Positions 48,941 through 58,159 of a stretch of 64,000 bases of DNA are shown one piece after another; within the stretch, counting starts at the first letter, position 1; each line of letters starts with the position of its first letter. Origin of the DNA: Treponema sp. UBA3813 (GTDB taxonomy: Bacteria > Spirochaetota > Spirochaetia > Treponematales > Treponemataceae); the NCBI GenBank assembly GCA_002368605.1, contig DFEB01000033.1, positions 1 to 64,000 on the forward strand. Reading direction: 5' to 3'. A program made the position numbers and the translations under genes. The notes beneath the pieces are model-generated. The model worked only from the letters and a program-made list of their open reading frames with translations. It was not told the origin of the DNA and searched no databases.

Positions 48941-51340
48941 ATGGCAATCGAGGACGAAATTCTTTCTGGTATCACAGATTCTCAGACGGGCGAGCTTTCC
49001 GAGCACGCAAAAGAATATCTCTCGGTTTTAAATCCTGAGCAGTACGAAGCCGTAGTCCATGAAGGAAGTCCCCTTTTGATTCTGGCCGGGGCTGGCTCTG
49101 GAAAAACCCGTGTCATTACGACAAAAATCGCCTACCTGATTGGCGAAAAGGGCGTAAATCCCCATTCGATTCTTGCGGTCACATTCACTAAAAAGGCAGC
49201 CGCTGAGATGCATGAGCGTGCCATTGACCTTGAAAGCCGGGCCGAATATTCTCAAATCAAAACTTTTCACTCCTTCGGAGCCTGGTTTTTGCGGGTCTAT
49301 GCCGATGATGCGGGAGGCGACCTTGGCTTCAGCCCGAATTTCACCGTTTACGATGATGAAGATGTTGTCTCCCTGATTCAGAAAGTCGAGCCTAAACTGA
49401 CAAAAAAAGAAGCGGCGACCTATGCGCGGAAGATTTCCCTTGCAAAAGATTACTGTCTCCTGCCGGATTCCCCTGAGCTTTTGACCCGTGATGAGTTTTT
49501 AAATCCAACTGATTTTGCCGAAATGTACGCCGCTTACGAAAAGCGTCTCCGCGCCACTGGAAATGTGGATTTCGGCGATTTGATTTTGCTTCCCTATCTG
49601 GCCCTTACCCGAAATGCCTCTCTCCGTGAAAAAATGTACCGTCGTTTCCGGGTGATTATGGTGGACGAGTATCAGGACTCCAATGTAGCCCAGTTCAAAT
49701 TGCTGGAGGCTCTTTCCGGCTTAAACGATGGCAGCGGAACTTATGTCTGTGTCGTCGGTGATGATGACCAGTCCATTTACAAATTCCGTGGGGCGGAGAT
49801 TCAGAATATCCTGAATTTCCCGAAAATCTTTGAGGGAACGAAAATCGTCCGTCTTGAAAGCAATTACCGCTCAACTCAGGAAATTCTTTCCCTGGCAGAT
49901 AATGTGATTAAGAATAATTCCGGCCGTCTCGGAAAAACTCTCCGGGCTGAGCGGGGAAGCGGAAAGACTCCCGTGCTGGCTTTTTTGCCTAATCAGGACG
50001 ATGAGGTTCATTTCTGCGCTGATTTAGTTCAGAAGACTCATACGATGGGAGTTCCTTATTCAGAATGGGCGATATTATATAGAACTAATGCCCAGTCCAT
50101 GGGGTTTGAGAGCGAGTTCGTGCGAAAAAAAATCCCATACATAATTGTCGGCTCCCTTAAATTCTTTGAGAGGGAAGAAGTCAAGGATATCGTTGCCTGG
50201 CTGGAATTGCTCGCGAATCACAAAAACGAAATCGCCTTTCACAGAATCATAAATAAGCCTGCAAGGGGAATCGGAAACAAGACACAGGACTCTATCGTCG
50301 CCTGTGCCCAAAATGAATGGCAAGTGACAAACGAAAACGGCGCGGAGATTCAAAATTTTGAGAAGAATGACATCATCGCAGCCTGCCGCTACATGACTAG
50401 CCGTCTTTCGGGAAAGAGCAAGTCTGAGGTGGCAAAATTTGCCGAATTAATCGAGGAAATCGAATCTCTTTTTGAGGAAGACACCACGGCGGGAGGGGAG
50501 TTGGCAAGCCAAGTCCTTTCTGATGGCGCAAATCTTTCTTCAGAGGAGCTTAAAAAGCGGGAGAGCAAAAAAACGCTGGCGGAATTAATCGAAGCGATTG
50601 CAAAAAAATCTGGCCTTGCCCAGTATTACGAGGACCGCGATAAAGAAGAGCACACTTTCCGCGTGGAAAACATTCAAGAGCTTGCAAACTCCGCCGTTCC
50701 ATATCCTCTTGCCCGGCAGGGACTTTTGGATTTTCTTGACAACATCCAGCTTGACCGCACCCTTTCAAATCAAGACGAGGATGTGGCGGAAGACGCCGTC
50801 ACTTTAATCACATTGCACAACACCAAGGGCTTGGAATTCAACCGGGTGGTTATGACCGGCATGGAAGAGGGAGTTTTCCCCCGCAACGGCGACGACGAAG
50901 AAGAAATGGAAGAAGAGCGCCGCTTGTGTTATGTGGGAATCACGCGGGCAAAAAACGAGCTTTACCTGACATCTTGCGCCGTCCGACGCATGTACGGCCA
51001 CATCGAGTACATGAAATGCAGTCCTTTTTTGCTTGAAATGGGAACGGAAGGCATAAAGGCAATCGGTCAGCTTCCGTCAAGATACCGGGGCAGCAGCTTT
51101 TATCAGGGGGATTACGGCGAGCGGGGCTTGAGCCACCCTGATTTCGGCACTGACGAGATTCAGAAAAAATACCATCGGGGTGCGAAAATCTACCACGACG
51201 ATTACGGCTACGGCATTATCGCCAACACGGCCGTCAATGACGATGGAGAATACGCAATCACGGTGTCTTTTGAGAACAGCGGAATCAAACGGTTTTTGCC
51301 AAAGTATCAGGAATCAAGCCTGATGATCGTTAAAGACTGA
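48941..51340 (+). CDS. UvrD/PcrA-type superfamily 1 DNA helicase
   Basis: The 799-residue protein has helicase motif I LILAGAGSGKTRVIT near 45-58, Ia LAVTFTKKAAAEM, II IMVDEYQDSN, III CVVGDDDQSIYKFRGA, IV VRLESNYRSTQEIL, V TLHNTKGLEFNRVVMTGMEEG and VI EERRLCYVGITRAKNEL. The C-terminus ends in a Tudor-like segment, GAKIYHDDYGYGIIANT. It is a 3'-5' repair and replication helicase. Insertions around residue 470-540 are acidic and less conserved. PcrA and UvrD cannot be separated by eye. Confidence 0.93.
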   Translation: MAIEDEILSGITDSQTGELSEHAKEYLSVLNPEQYEAVVHEGSPLLILAGAGSGKTRVITTKIAYLIGEKGVNPHSILAVTFTKKAAAEMHERAIDLESRAEYSQIKTFHSFGAWFLRVYADDAGGDLGFSPNFTVYDDEDVVSLIQKVEPKLTKKEAATYARKISLAKDYCLLPDSPELLTRDEFLNPTDFAEMYAAYEKRLRATGNVDFGDLILLPYLALTRNASLREKMYRRFRVIMVDEYQDSNVAQFKLLEALSGLNDGSGTYVCVVGDDDQSIYKFRGAEIQNILNFPKIFEGTKIVRLESNYRSTQEILSLADNVIKNNSGRLGKTLRAERGSGKTPVLAFLPNQDDEVHFCADLVQKTHTMGVPYSEWAILYRTNAQSMGFESEFVRKKIPYIIVGSLKFFEREEVKDIVAWLELLANHKNEIAFHRIINKPARGIGNKTQDSIVACAQNEWQVTNENGAEIQNFEKNDIIAACRYMTSRLSGKSKSEVAKFAELIEEIESLFEEDTTAGGELASQVLSDGANLSSEELKKRESKKTLAELIEAIAKKSGLAQYYEDRDKEEHTFRVENIQELANSAVPYPLARQGLLDFLDNIQLDRTLSNQDEDVAEDAVTLITLHNTKGLEFNRVVMTGMEEGVFPRNGDDEEEMEEERRLCYVGITRAKNELYLTSCAVRRMYGHIEYMKCSPFLLEMGTEGIKAIGQLPSRYRGSSFYQGDYGERGLSHPDFGTDEIQKKYHRGAKIYHDDYGYGIIANTAVNDDGEYAITVSFENSGIKRFLPKYQESSLMIVKD

Positions 51341-51341
51341 G

Positions 51342-51369
51342 TTGATTGTTACTTTCTTCTTGTTATAAT
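51342..51369 (+). promoter_or_regulatory. Promoter of the secreted TPR-like gene
   Basis: TTGATT (51342-51347), 16 bases, TATAAT (51364-51369), with TGT in front making an extended -10. ATG 51382 is 12 bases downstream, leaving about 6 bases of leader and no clear Shine-Dalgarno. Confidence 0.6.
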
Positions 51370-51381
51370 GTTTTACTTAAT

Positions 51382-52239
51382 ATGAAAGAGCGGATTTTTT
51401 CTTTTATTTTGATTTTTTCTCTTTTTGGCGGGCTTTTGTCTGCTGAAAATGTGATTTCTGATTATACGACGGATAAAGTCGAGGAATTTGTTACTTACCG
51501 TGTCGTGCTTAAGAGCGTAAAAGATGATATTGCCTATGATACCATTCTAAAAATGAAAGAAGAGGCGCTTGCAGAGCTTCCAAAACATGCTCTTGATTTT
51601 GAGCAGGAAGAATGTATCCTTGAGAGTTTGTATCTTACGGAATTTTACGAACATTCCCTTACTGCCAGTGGAAACCAGAAGGAACTTCGCAGACAGATGA
51701 AAAATCAAATGAAAAAAAATATGACCTGCATCGACAATCATAAGGAAAAAAACATAAGCGAATGGCTTTACCAGTTTACGGCGGATGTCACTTCTTATTA
51801 TATGACTCGTTCTGTGGCGGCGACTTTTTTTTACGGCATGAAGGTCAAAGGTTATTACGAAAAAGCCATTGAAATCAATAAAAATCGCGCATCATCTTAT
51901 GTTTGTCTCGGAAACTGGTGTTTTTATGCGCCGCGGCTTTTTGGGGGCGGTTTGAAAAAAGCGCAGAAACATTATGAGTCAGCAGAAGCCTGTGCTGAAA
52001 TTGACGGTGAAAAATATCTTGCCTACATTTCCATGTCGCAAATCAATTACGAAAACAAAAATAAAGAGACAGCAAAAGAATATCTTGAAAAAGCGATTGC
52101 CCTTGATCTTGGTCGCAAGGACTTGGATTTAATTGCCCGGTGTAACGAAAAGGGCTATTCCTATTTTCAGTATTTGCGAAATCGCTCTGGTATAGATGAG
52201 GAAATGGCCGAAGACGAAAAGGATGAGGAAGACAAGTAA
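51382..52239 (+). CDS. Secreted TPR-like protein of unknown function
   Basis: The 285-residue protein has a signal peptide (MKERIFSFILIFSLFGGLLSA) and helical repeats. The clearest are KGYYEKAIEINKNRASSYVCLGNWCFYAPRLFGGGLKKAQKHYESA and AYISMSQINYENKNKETAKEYLEKAIALDL, which have tetratricopeptide spacing. It ends in a Glu/Asp-rich tail. Periplasmic protein-binding is likely; the partner is unknown. ATG 51382 follows the promoter; upstream codons are not used. Confidence 0.7.
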   Translation: MKERIFSFILIFSLFGGLLSAENVISDYTTDKVEEFVTYRVVLKSVKDDIAYDTILKMKEEALAELPKHALDFEQEECILESLYLTEFYEHSLTASGNQKELRRQMKNQMKKNMTCIDNHKEKNISEWLYQFTADVTSYYMTRSVAATFFYGMKVKGYYEKAIEINKNRASSYVCLGNWCFYAPRLFGGGLKKAQKHYESAEACAEIDGEKYLAYISMSQINYENKNKETAKEYLEKAIALDLGRKDLDLIARCNEKGYSYFQYLRNRSGIDEEMAEDEKDEEDK

Positions 52240-52290
52240 TAGAAAATTGAAAACTAAAAATCTAAGTGATTTTCAAAATCCGTGAGCATA

Positions 52291-52319
52291 TTCCACAAAA
52301 ACTCTTTTTTCGCTAAAAT
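52291..52319 (+). promoter_or_regulatory. gatCAB promoter (leaderless type)
   Basis: TTCCAC (52291-52296), 17 bases, TAAAAT (52314-52319), then 7 bases to ATG 52327. No Shine-Dalgarno is possible. Confidence 0.5.
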
Positions 52320-52326
52320 ATTCGCT

Positions 52327-52635
52327 ATGGCTACACATAAAACCGTTGACGAAACAACACTGGAAAATCTTTTGTATCTTTCCCGCCTGTCTCCTTCAAG
52401 CACGGACATGGCGACGCTGAAAAAGCAGGTCGATGAAATAGTCGGCTACTTCGACATCCTTTCAAAATACGACGACTCAGAAAATCCCTACGACGCATAT
52501 CCTTCGACAAAAGCCGAGGCTCTTCGCGAGGACGAAATTGTTGCAGGACTTGATATCCCTGATGTCAAAAAAATCACCGACAAATTCATGGACGGATACT
52601 TCCAGGTTCCGAAAGTTCTTGGAGAGGGCGCATAA
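52327..52635 (+). CDS. gatC: Glutamyl-tRNA(Gln)/aspartyl-tRNA(Asn) amidotransferase subunit C
   Basis: The 102-residue protein has the GatC pattern: VDETTLENLLYLSRLSPSS, ATLKKQVDEIVGYFDILSKYD, and near the end LREDEIV, FMDGYFQVPKVL. GatC stabilises the GatA-GatB pair. The stop codon TAA overlaps the gatA ATG by one base (TAATG). ATG 52327 is chosen; 15 upstream codons would read through promoter DNA. Confidence 0.92.
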   Translation: MATHKTVDETTLENLLYLSRLSPSSTDMATLKKQVDEIVGYFDILSKYDDSENPYDAYPSTKAEALREDEIVAGLDIPDVKKITDKFMDGYFQVPKVLGEGA

Positions 52636-54134
52636 TGTACTATACGATAAAAGAAACGGTCGCCGCCTTGAAATCTGGCGAAACGACAAGCGAAAAACTG
52701 GTTCGCTCTTCCATCGACACCTTTACTGCCGACCAGAAATCAGAAAAACCGCTGAATGCCTTTTTGGAAATCTACGATGATGCTTTGGAAGCCGCAAAAG
52801 CCGCTGACGCAGAGATTTCCGCTGCCCGCACAAATGGCACAATCGACAAACTCTTTGCAGAAAAGCCGCTCCTTGGCGTGCCTTTCGCAAACAAAGACAA
52901 TATTTCAAGCAAGGGGCACCGCCTCACTTGTTCCTCAAAGATTCTTGAAGGCTATGTGGCTCCCTACAATGCCACGGTCGTTGCCCGCCTCGTTGAAAAG
53001 GGAGCGATTCCCCTTGGTCGCTGCAATCAGGACGAGTTCGCTATGGGCTCTTCAACTGAATATTCAATTTACGGCCCGACTCGCAATCCCATTAACCGCG
53101 ACTATGTTTCAGGCGGTTCATCTGGCGGTTCTACGGCAGCCGTTGCCGCAAATCAGGCACTTTTCGGCTTGGGCACGGAAACCGGCGGTTCTGTCCGTCT
53201 GCCCGCAAGCTATTGCGGCATTTACGGCTTAAAGCCCACTTACGGCGTTCTTTCTCGTTGGGGAGTTGTGGCTTACGGCTCTTCTCTTGATCAAGTGGGC
53301 ATCCTCGGCCACACGCCTGAAGACATCGCCCTTCCTCTCTCTCTTATGAGCGGAGTGGATTTTTACGATGACACCAGCGCGGATCTTCCAGATTCAGACA
53401 AACTGGCAAATCTCAGCGCATACAAGGATTTTTCTTCCCTTAAAATTGCCGTTCCCAAGCAGTTCGAGGAGGCAAAAGGCCTTGATGGCGATGTAAAGAA
53501 AGTCTTCGATGACACAAAAAAATGGTTCTCAGGCAAGGGAGCAAAAATTGACAGCGTTGACCTTCCTGTTTTGGACGCGTCAATCGCCGCATATTATGTC
53601 ATCGCCCTTTCTGAGGCTGCATCAAACCTTTCCCGCTTTGACGGCATCCGCTACGGACACCGCGTCGATAACGGTGCGGGCTACGATCAGCTCTATGTTG
53701 ACACCCGCAGCGAAGGCTTTGGTCCTGAGGTAAAGCGCCGAATCATCATTGGAAACTATGTGCTTTCAGAGCAGTTCTCTGGCGACACATACAAGAAAGG
53801 TATGTCAGTCCGTGCCCGCATTCAGCGGGAAGTTGCCGCTTTGTTTGAAAACTACGACATCATTCTCTGCCCGGTTTGCCCCACCCCAGCCTTCAAGTTG
53901 GGCGAAAAATACGACGATCCTCTGGCGATGTATTTGAGCGACCTTTACACCGTATTCGTAAACCTTGCCCGTATTCCGTCAATTTCGGTTCCGGCGGGAG
54001 TAAGCAAAGACGGTCTTCCTATAGGCATCCAGTTCGCAGGCAAAATGTTCAGCGAAGCAAAGATTTTGCAGCTGGCGCAAGCCTGGGAAGAAGAGCATAA
54101 GGGATGCGGAATTCCTGTTAAGGAGGGCAAGTAA
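52635..54134 (+). CDS. gatA: Glutamyl-tRNA(Gln) amidotransferase subunit A
   Basis: The 499-residue amidase-signature enzyme releases ammonia from glutamine. The catalytic Ser-cisSer-Lys triad is visible: lysine in VPFANKDNIS near residue 86, and serines in VSGGSSGGSTAAVAA near 160-170, with the downstream TGGSVRLPASYCGIYGLKPTYG. The start overlaps gatC and the stop overlaps gatB (TAATG), so the three are co-translated. It lets the cell make Gln-tRNA(Gln) without a GlnRS, and possibly Asn-tRNA(Asn). Confidence 0.96.
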   Translation: MYYTIKETVAALKSGETTSEKLVRSSIDTFTADQKSEKPLNAFLEIYDDALEAAKAADAEISAARTNGTIDKLFAEKPLLGVPFANKDNISSKGHRLTCSSKILEGYVAPYNATVVARLVEKGAIPLGRCNQDEFAMGSSTEYSIYGPTRNPINRDYVSGGSSGGSTAAVAANQALFGLGTETGGSVRLPASYCGIYGLKPTYGVLSRWGVVAYGSSLDQVGILGHTPEDIALPLSLMSGVDFYDDTSADLPDSDKLANLSAYKDFSSLKIAVPKQFEEAKGLDGDVKKVFDDTKKWFSGKGAKIDSVDLPVLDASIAAYYVIALSEAASNLSRFDGIRYGHRVDNGAGYDQLYVDTRSEGFGPEVKRRIIIGNYVLSEQFSGDTYKKGMSVRARIQREVAALFENYDIILCPVCPTPAFKLGEKYDDPLAMYLSDLYTVFVNLARIPSISVPAGVSKDGLPIGIQFAGKMFSEAKILQLAQAWEEEHKGCGIPVKEGK

Positions 54135-55669
54135 TGGCTATCGATAAATACGAAATCGTAATCGGCTGTGAGATTCACACCCAGCTTTTGACTAAAACTA
54201 AGGCTTTCTGTGCCTGTGAGAACCGCTATGGCGGCATGCCGAACACCCGCGTTTGCCCTGTCTGTTTGGGCTTGCCTGGCGCAATGCCCCGCATTTCCAA
54301 GGGCTATGTGGAGCTGGGGGCGGTAGCTGGCCTGGCTTTGAACTGCAATATCGCTCACTTTACTAAATTTGACCGCAAGCATTATTTTTATCCGGATCTT
54401 ACCAAGGGCTATCAGATTACCCAGTACGATATTCCTTTGTGTACTGACGGTTTCGTTGATTTGCCGCTTTCTCACTTCCCGAAAGACGAGCAGGTTGGTG
54501 GCGCAAAACACCGGCCTGTAAACTTTAAGGGCGAAAACTGCATTATCGACGGCAAATACCGCCGGGTCAGAATCGAGCGAATCCATCTTGAGGAAGACGT
54601 AGGTAAGTCTCTCCACTTGCAGGGGGCCCACTCATACATCGACTATAACCGCTCTGGCACTCCCTTGATTGAGATTGTCACCAAGCCTGATATGTCAAGC
54701 CCTGACGAGGCCGCTCTTTTCATGCAGACGGTTCAGGAAATCCTCCGCTATGTAAAAGTCACTGCCGGAAACCTTGAGGAAGGAAACATGCGCTGTGACG
54801 CAAACATCAACCTCAATGTGTGGGAAGACGGAAAGCTTTATCACACGCCGATTTCTGAAATCAAGAACTTGAACAGCTTCAAGGCAATCCGCGAGGCCTG
54901 CACTTACGAGGCAAAGAGGCAGCTTGAGGAATTCCAGAATGACCGTCAGGAATTCAACGCGGGATTCAAAGTGACTATGGGCTGGGACGAGGCAAAAGGC
55001 CAGACTGTGGTTCAGCGTACCAAAAACTCTTTCGTGGATTACCGCTTTGTGGTTGAGCCAGACATCAAGCCTTTCAGCGTAAGCGACGAGCTGATTAGCC
55101 GTGCCGGTTCAAAAGTAGGCGAGCTTCCTGAGGCAAAACGAAGGCGCTTAAAGAAGGATTACGGTCTTTCTGATTTCGATGTTGAGACTTTGACCAGCAC
55201 CCGTGAGCTTTCCCTTTGGTTTGAGGAAGCGGCTAAGGGTGCAAAAGATGTTAAAAAAGTCGCCAACTGGATTCTTGCGGAGCTCCTTGCTGTCCTTAAC
55301 GAAAAGAACATTACCATTGGCGAAGTGAACATCAAGCCGGCTCACATCACTGAGCTGGTAAACGCCATCGCTGACAAAAAAATCACTTCGGCACAGGGCA
55401 AAACCGTTTTTGCAAAAATGCTTGAAAGCGGCAAAATGCCGGCCCAAATCATCAAGGACGAGGGCATGGAAAGCGTTTCTGACTCTGGCGAAATCGAAAA
55501 AATCGTCGATCAGGTCATCGCCGATAATCCAAAGGCTGTCTCCGACTTTAAGGGCGGAAAGACCAATGTTGTGGGCTGGCTCATGGGGCAGGTTATGAAG
55601 GCTTCTAAAGGCAAGGCAAACCCAGGCGTGGCAACAAAACTTGTTACAGAAAAACTTGCAAAGCTGTAA
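54134..55669 (+). CDS. gatB: Glutamyl-tRNA(Gln) amidotransferase subunit B
   Basis: The 511-residue protein has the GatB kinase domain (EIVIGCEIHTQLLTKTKAFC, CPVCLGLPGAMP, FDRKHYFYPDLTKGYQITQYD, EEGNMRCDANINL). The C-terminal YqeY-like tail domain (ITSAQGKTVFAKMLESGKM, NPKAVSDFKGGKTNVVGWLMGQVMKASKGKANP) binds tRNA. Cysteines in CACENRYGG and CPVC fit the zinc site. GatB phosphorylates Glu-tRNA before amidation. Confidence 0.96.
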   Translation: MAIDKYEIVIGCEIHTQLLTKTKAFCACENRYGGMPNTRVCPVCLGLPGAMPRISKGYVELGAVAGLALNCNIAHFTKFDRKHYFYPDLTKGYQITQYDIPLCTDGFVDLPLSHFPKDEQVGGAKHRPVNFKGENCIIDGKYRRVRIERIHLEEDVGKSLHLQGAHSYIDYNRSGTPLIEIVTKPDMSSPDEAALFMQTVQEILRYVKVTAGNLEEGNMRCDANINLNVWEDGKLYHTPISEIKNLNSFKAIREACTYEAKRQLEEFQNDRQEFNAGFKVTMGWDEAKGQTVVQRTKNSFVDYRFVVEPDIKPFSVSDELISRAGSKVGELPEAKRRRLKKDYGLSDFDVETLTSTRELSLWFEEAAKGAKDVKKVANWILAELLAVLNEKNITIGEVNIKPAHITELVNAIADKKITSAQGKTVFAKMLESGKMPAQIIKDEGMESVSDSGEIEKIVDQVIADNPKAVSDFKGGKTNVVGWLMGQVMKASKGKANPGVATKLVTEKLAKL

Positions 55670-55688
55670 TGATTTTTAGGAGATTTTT

Positions 55689-56111
55689 ATGAAGAAACTT
55701 GTTTCAATTTTTATCATGTTCTTTTCTTTTACAACACTTTTTGCGAAAGAGTTTGAATCTCAGAAAAAGGCTGAGTCTTTTGTTGCTGGCATTGTCGAAG
55801 ATTTTACTGAAAAAAAATTTCAAGAATCTGTCGATAGATTAAAGGAGTATTCTTTTATCAATTCGGCTACAATGGATAATCTTGTTGTGCAGGCTTCCCA
55901 GCAGTGGACTCTGATTGAGCAAGTTTATGGAAAAAAACTTTCGGTTGATTTTCTCTCTTCAAAAAAAGCTGGCGAATCTCTTGTTCAATTGGTTCATATC
56001 GTTCGTTTTGAAAATTATCCTCTTATCTTCAGGACTGTTCTTTATCGTGCTGAAAAGGGATGGACTGTAGTTGGATTTTCTTTCAACGATACGCTTACAG
56101 ACTTGTTTTAG
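55689..56111 (+). CDS. Small secreted protein (DUF3887/DUF4019-like fold)
   Basis: The 140-residue protein has a signal peptide (MKKLVSIFIMFFSFTTLFA) followed by a compact domain. One helix is KAESFVAGIVEDFTEKKFQESVDRL, and strands end in YPLIFRTVLYRAEKGWTVVGFSFND. This is the shape of NTF2-like DUF3887/DUF4019 proteins. No catalytic residues are apparent. RBS TAGGAG is 7 bases before ATG. Confidence 0.65.
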   Translation: MKKLVSIFIMFFSFTTLFAKEFESQKKAESFVAGIVEDFTEKKFQESVDRLKEYSFINSATMDNLVVQASQQWTLIEQVYGKKLSVDFLSSKKAGESLVQLVHIVRFENYPLIFRTVLYRAEKGWTVVGFSFNDTLTDLF

Positions 56112-56120
56112 AATATAAGA

Positions 56121-56933
56121 ATGTCAGAGCCGTTGAATATTTCTCAAGAAATTTTCTCTCGCTTCGGCACGGTAAAACGCGCCCGGAAGTGTTTTCTCTA
56201 TACGGCAAAAGGTGTCCGGCTCACAGACTTGTATCAGGAAGAGGGCAGGGCAATCTTGGGCTGGGGCGGCTCTGTCTTCACGATTTTCAAGAATGTCCTT
56301 GAGAGGGGTGCTCTAGGCAGCTATTTTACTGATTTTTCTTCTCCTTGTGGCAGGGAAAAAAGCCCACTTGACCGCGCTATTTCCGCTCTTTTTGGCGATG
56401 AGCGAAAAGCATTCACTTTCTCTGGCAAGCAGGCGGCTTTGGAAGCGGCAATTTCTCTTTCTGCAGAAAGCACCAGCGTCTGGCGGCCATGGAATCCCGT
56501 GAGCGTGGACTGGCGGGGGGTAAATTGCATCGTTTTTGCGCCAAGCCTTCCCTGGGCCAGTGATATTTTCATTCTTGCGGTAAAAAGCGAGATTCTTTCA
56601 TCTGAGAGCCATTATTTTAAGGGCGAGTCTTTTCTTCCCTCAGCCTTGTGCGCTGCTGTCACCCGCTCAATTTACGACTTAATCAAGGCCTTGCAGGAGC
56701 GGGAAGAAAAGCACTGGTTTATTTACGACCAGATTATCACAAAATACTGGGAACGCAAGGGGCCATATCTCTTCCCCAAAGTCCCGGAAGAAAAATACGC
56801 TGATTTTGTCCGTCATTGCCTCGATTGCGCTATGGTTATTTCTCCGGATTATCACCAGCCTTCAATAGTTCCTTTTGGCTCTGACAAAGGCGTTTTCTCT
56901 AAACTTCAGAAGAATCCATTCATCTATGACTGA
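56121..56933 (+). CDS. Protein resembling the N-terminal part of class III aminotransferases
   Basis: The 270-residue protein has no signal peptide. Its first about 130 residues look like a PLP fold-type I N-terminal region: KCFLYTAKGVRLTDLYQEEGRAILGWGG (compare the LYDxxGxxYxDxxxGxGxxxxGH pattern), then FSGKQAALEAAISLSAE (compare SGSEAVEAA). A normal enzyme has more than 400 residues and a PLP lysine in a second half; this protein ends without one. It may be a pseudoenzyme or a remnant still under selection. The frame is intact and overlaps the next gene by 8 bases. Confidence 0.6.
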   Translation: MSEPLNISQEIFSRFGTVKRARKCFLYTAKGVRLTDLYQEEGRAILGWGGSVFTIFKNVLERGALGSYFTDFSSPCGREKSPLDRAISALFGDERKAFTFSGKQAALEAAISLSAESTSVWRPWNPVSVDWRGVNCIVFAPSLPWASDIFILAVKSEILSSESHYFKGESFLPSALCAAVTRSIYDLIKALQEREEKHWFIYDQIITKYWERKGPYLFPKVPEEKYADFVRHCLDCAMVISPDYHQPSIVPFGSDKGVFSKLQKNPFIYD

Positions 56934-57231
56934 GACTGAAATCATCTTTTTTACAATAAAACTCTTTCTCGGCGGAATCATCGCTTTTTTGGCCATTATG
57001 CTTTGGAGCAAGACGCGAGATTTTTCATGGATGTTCCTCGTTTTTGCGGCGGTCACCGGCTATTCGGCCATCGTCTTCGACCTGCTCTTAAAACTTGGCT
57101 TCGTGACGGCAAAGGAAATCTCAATTTTTGGAAATGAAATTCCCCTGGTTCAGCTTGTCCTCTCGGTGGTGCCAAGCCTTTTCGTGATTATAGCTTTTAT
57201 CATCATGCTTTCAAAAAGCGGGAGAAAATAA
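56926..57231 (+). CDS. Small three-helix membrane protein
   Basis: The 101-residue protein has helices IIFFTIKLFLGGIIAFLAIMLW, FSWMFLVFAAVTGYSAIVFDLLL and LVQLVLSVVPSLFVIIAFIIML. No family is recognised. It overlaps the aminotransferase-like gene by 8 bases and the ASCH gene by one (TAATG), so these three form a tight unit. Confidence 0.65.
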   Translation: MTETEIIFFTIKLFLGGIIAFLAIMLWSKTRDFSWMFLVFAAVTGYSAIVFDLLLKLGFVTAKEISIFGNEIPLVQLVLSVVPSLFVIIAFIIMLSKSGRK

Positions 57232-57686
57232 TGACGACGGCAGAATTCTGGAAATCCTATTTAAAAGCGACTAATCAAAAGACAGAAAATGCAGTTTATT
57301 CCGGCGAGCTTGTTTTTGAGGATTCGGGCTTTACCGGGAAGACTCAGCTTTCCCTTGTCCTTTCTGGGGCAAAAACCGCCACCTTTACGCCCTTTGATTC
57401 TTTTGAGATTAACCGTGAGACAATACCTGTGGCAGGTGAAGTGTATGTCGTCCTTGATTCAGAAGAAGAGCCGGTAGCAATCCTTGAAGTGACCAATGTG
57501 ACCGTGATTCCTTTCAACGAAATTCCCTGGGATTTGGCGGCCCGTGACGGCGAGAACGAAAATCTTTCTGACTGGCAGGATAAAATGCGGGAATTCTTGG
57601 AAGACGAGGCTGATTTGTGTGGATTTGAAGTCCGCGAAGACAGCAAAATCGTCTGTGAGATTTTCCGCGTAATATATAGAAAATAA
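57231..57686 (+). CDS. ASCH-domain protein
   Basis: The 151-residue protein has the ASCH layout: a helical N-part (TAEFWKSYLKATNQ), the loop GKTQLSLVLSGAKTATFTPFDSFE, strand GEVYVVLDSEEEPVAILEVTNVTVIPFNEIPWDLAARDGE, and a C-terminal helix and strand (SKIVCEIFRVIY). ASCH domains resemble PUA and are thought to bind RNA; some members have nucleoside or RNase activity. GKT here is part of the conserved ASCH pocket, not a P-loop. Confidence 0.82.
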   Translation: MTTAEFWKSYLKATNQKTENAVYSGELVFEDSGFTGKTQLSLVLSGAKTATFTPFDSFEINRETIPVAGEVYVVLDSEEEPVAILEVTNVTVIPFNEIPWDLAARDGENENLSDWQDKMREFLEDEADLCGFEVREDSKIVCEIFRVIYRK

Positions 57687-57709
57687 TTGCCATAAAAGGA
57701 GGTCTTAAA

Positions 57710-58108
57710 ATGGCTAAAAAATCTCAGATAAGTCTTTTCTGGCTTATCCTCAACATCGCTGTTGGCGCGCTTCTTGCTATCGGCGGAATCTGGGCTTTGC
57801 AGGGTGGCGGAGACTTCGGCTGCAAGGCAATCAAAAGTATCTTCAGCGGTGATTTCGCAAAGATTATGGGGATTGTTTTCGGCGTAATTGAATTGCTTTC
57901 GGGAATTTTCATTATTCTCCAGCTCTTCATTGGTGACCGGGTAGGTTCTCTTGGCACAATCCTCAAGCTGATTATCGTAATCGTCTGGGCAATTGCAATC
58001 GTCCTCGCAGATTTCATCCACGGAAATTTCAACAATTTCCTCTCATGGTTCTACGACTTTGCAATGCATGTAATCATTTTGTGCGCCCTTTTGGTAACAC
58101 GAGACTAA
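57710..58108 (+). CDS. Small four-helix membrane protein
   Basis: The 132-residue protein has about four helices (LFWLILNIAVGALLAIGGIWAL, IMGIVFGVIELLSGIFIILQLF, LKLIIVIVWAIAIVLADFI, FAMHVIILCALLV) and the linker GGGDFGCKAIKSIFSGDF. I recognise no named family. RBS GGAGG precedes ATG. A shared terminator hairpin follows the stop. Confidence 0.7.
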   Translation: MAKKSQISLFWLILNIAVGALLAIGGIWALQGGGDFGCKAIKSIFSGDFAKIMGIVFGVIELLSGIFIILQLFIGDRVGSLGTILKLIIVIVWAIAIVLADFIHGNFNNFLSWFYDFAMHVIILCALLVTRD

Positions 58109-58136
58109 AAAAAATCCCACCGTGCTTTACGGTGGG
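58109..58136 (-). terminator. Terminator of rpmB
   Basis: CCCACCGT (58116-58123) and ACGGTGGG (58129-58136) with loop GCTTT. On the minus strand the stem is followed by A then at least seven T. It lies 24 bases after the rpmB stop and may also stop the convergent plus-strand gene less efficiently. Confidence 0.88.
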
Positions 58137-58159
58137 TTCATTCAACTGTAAAAATTGAA

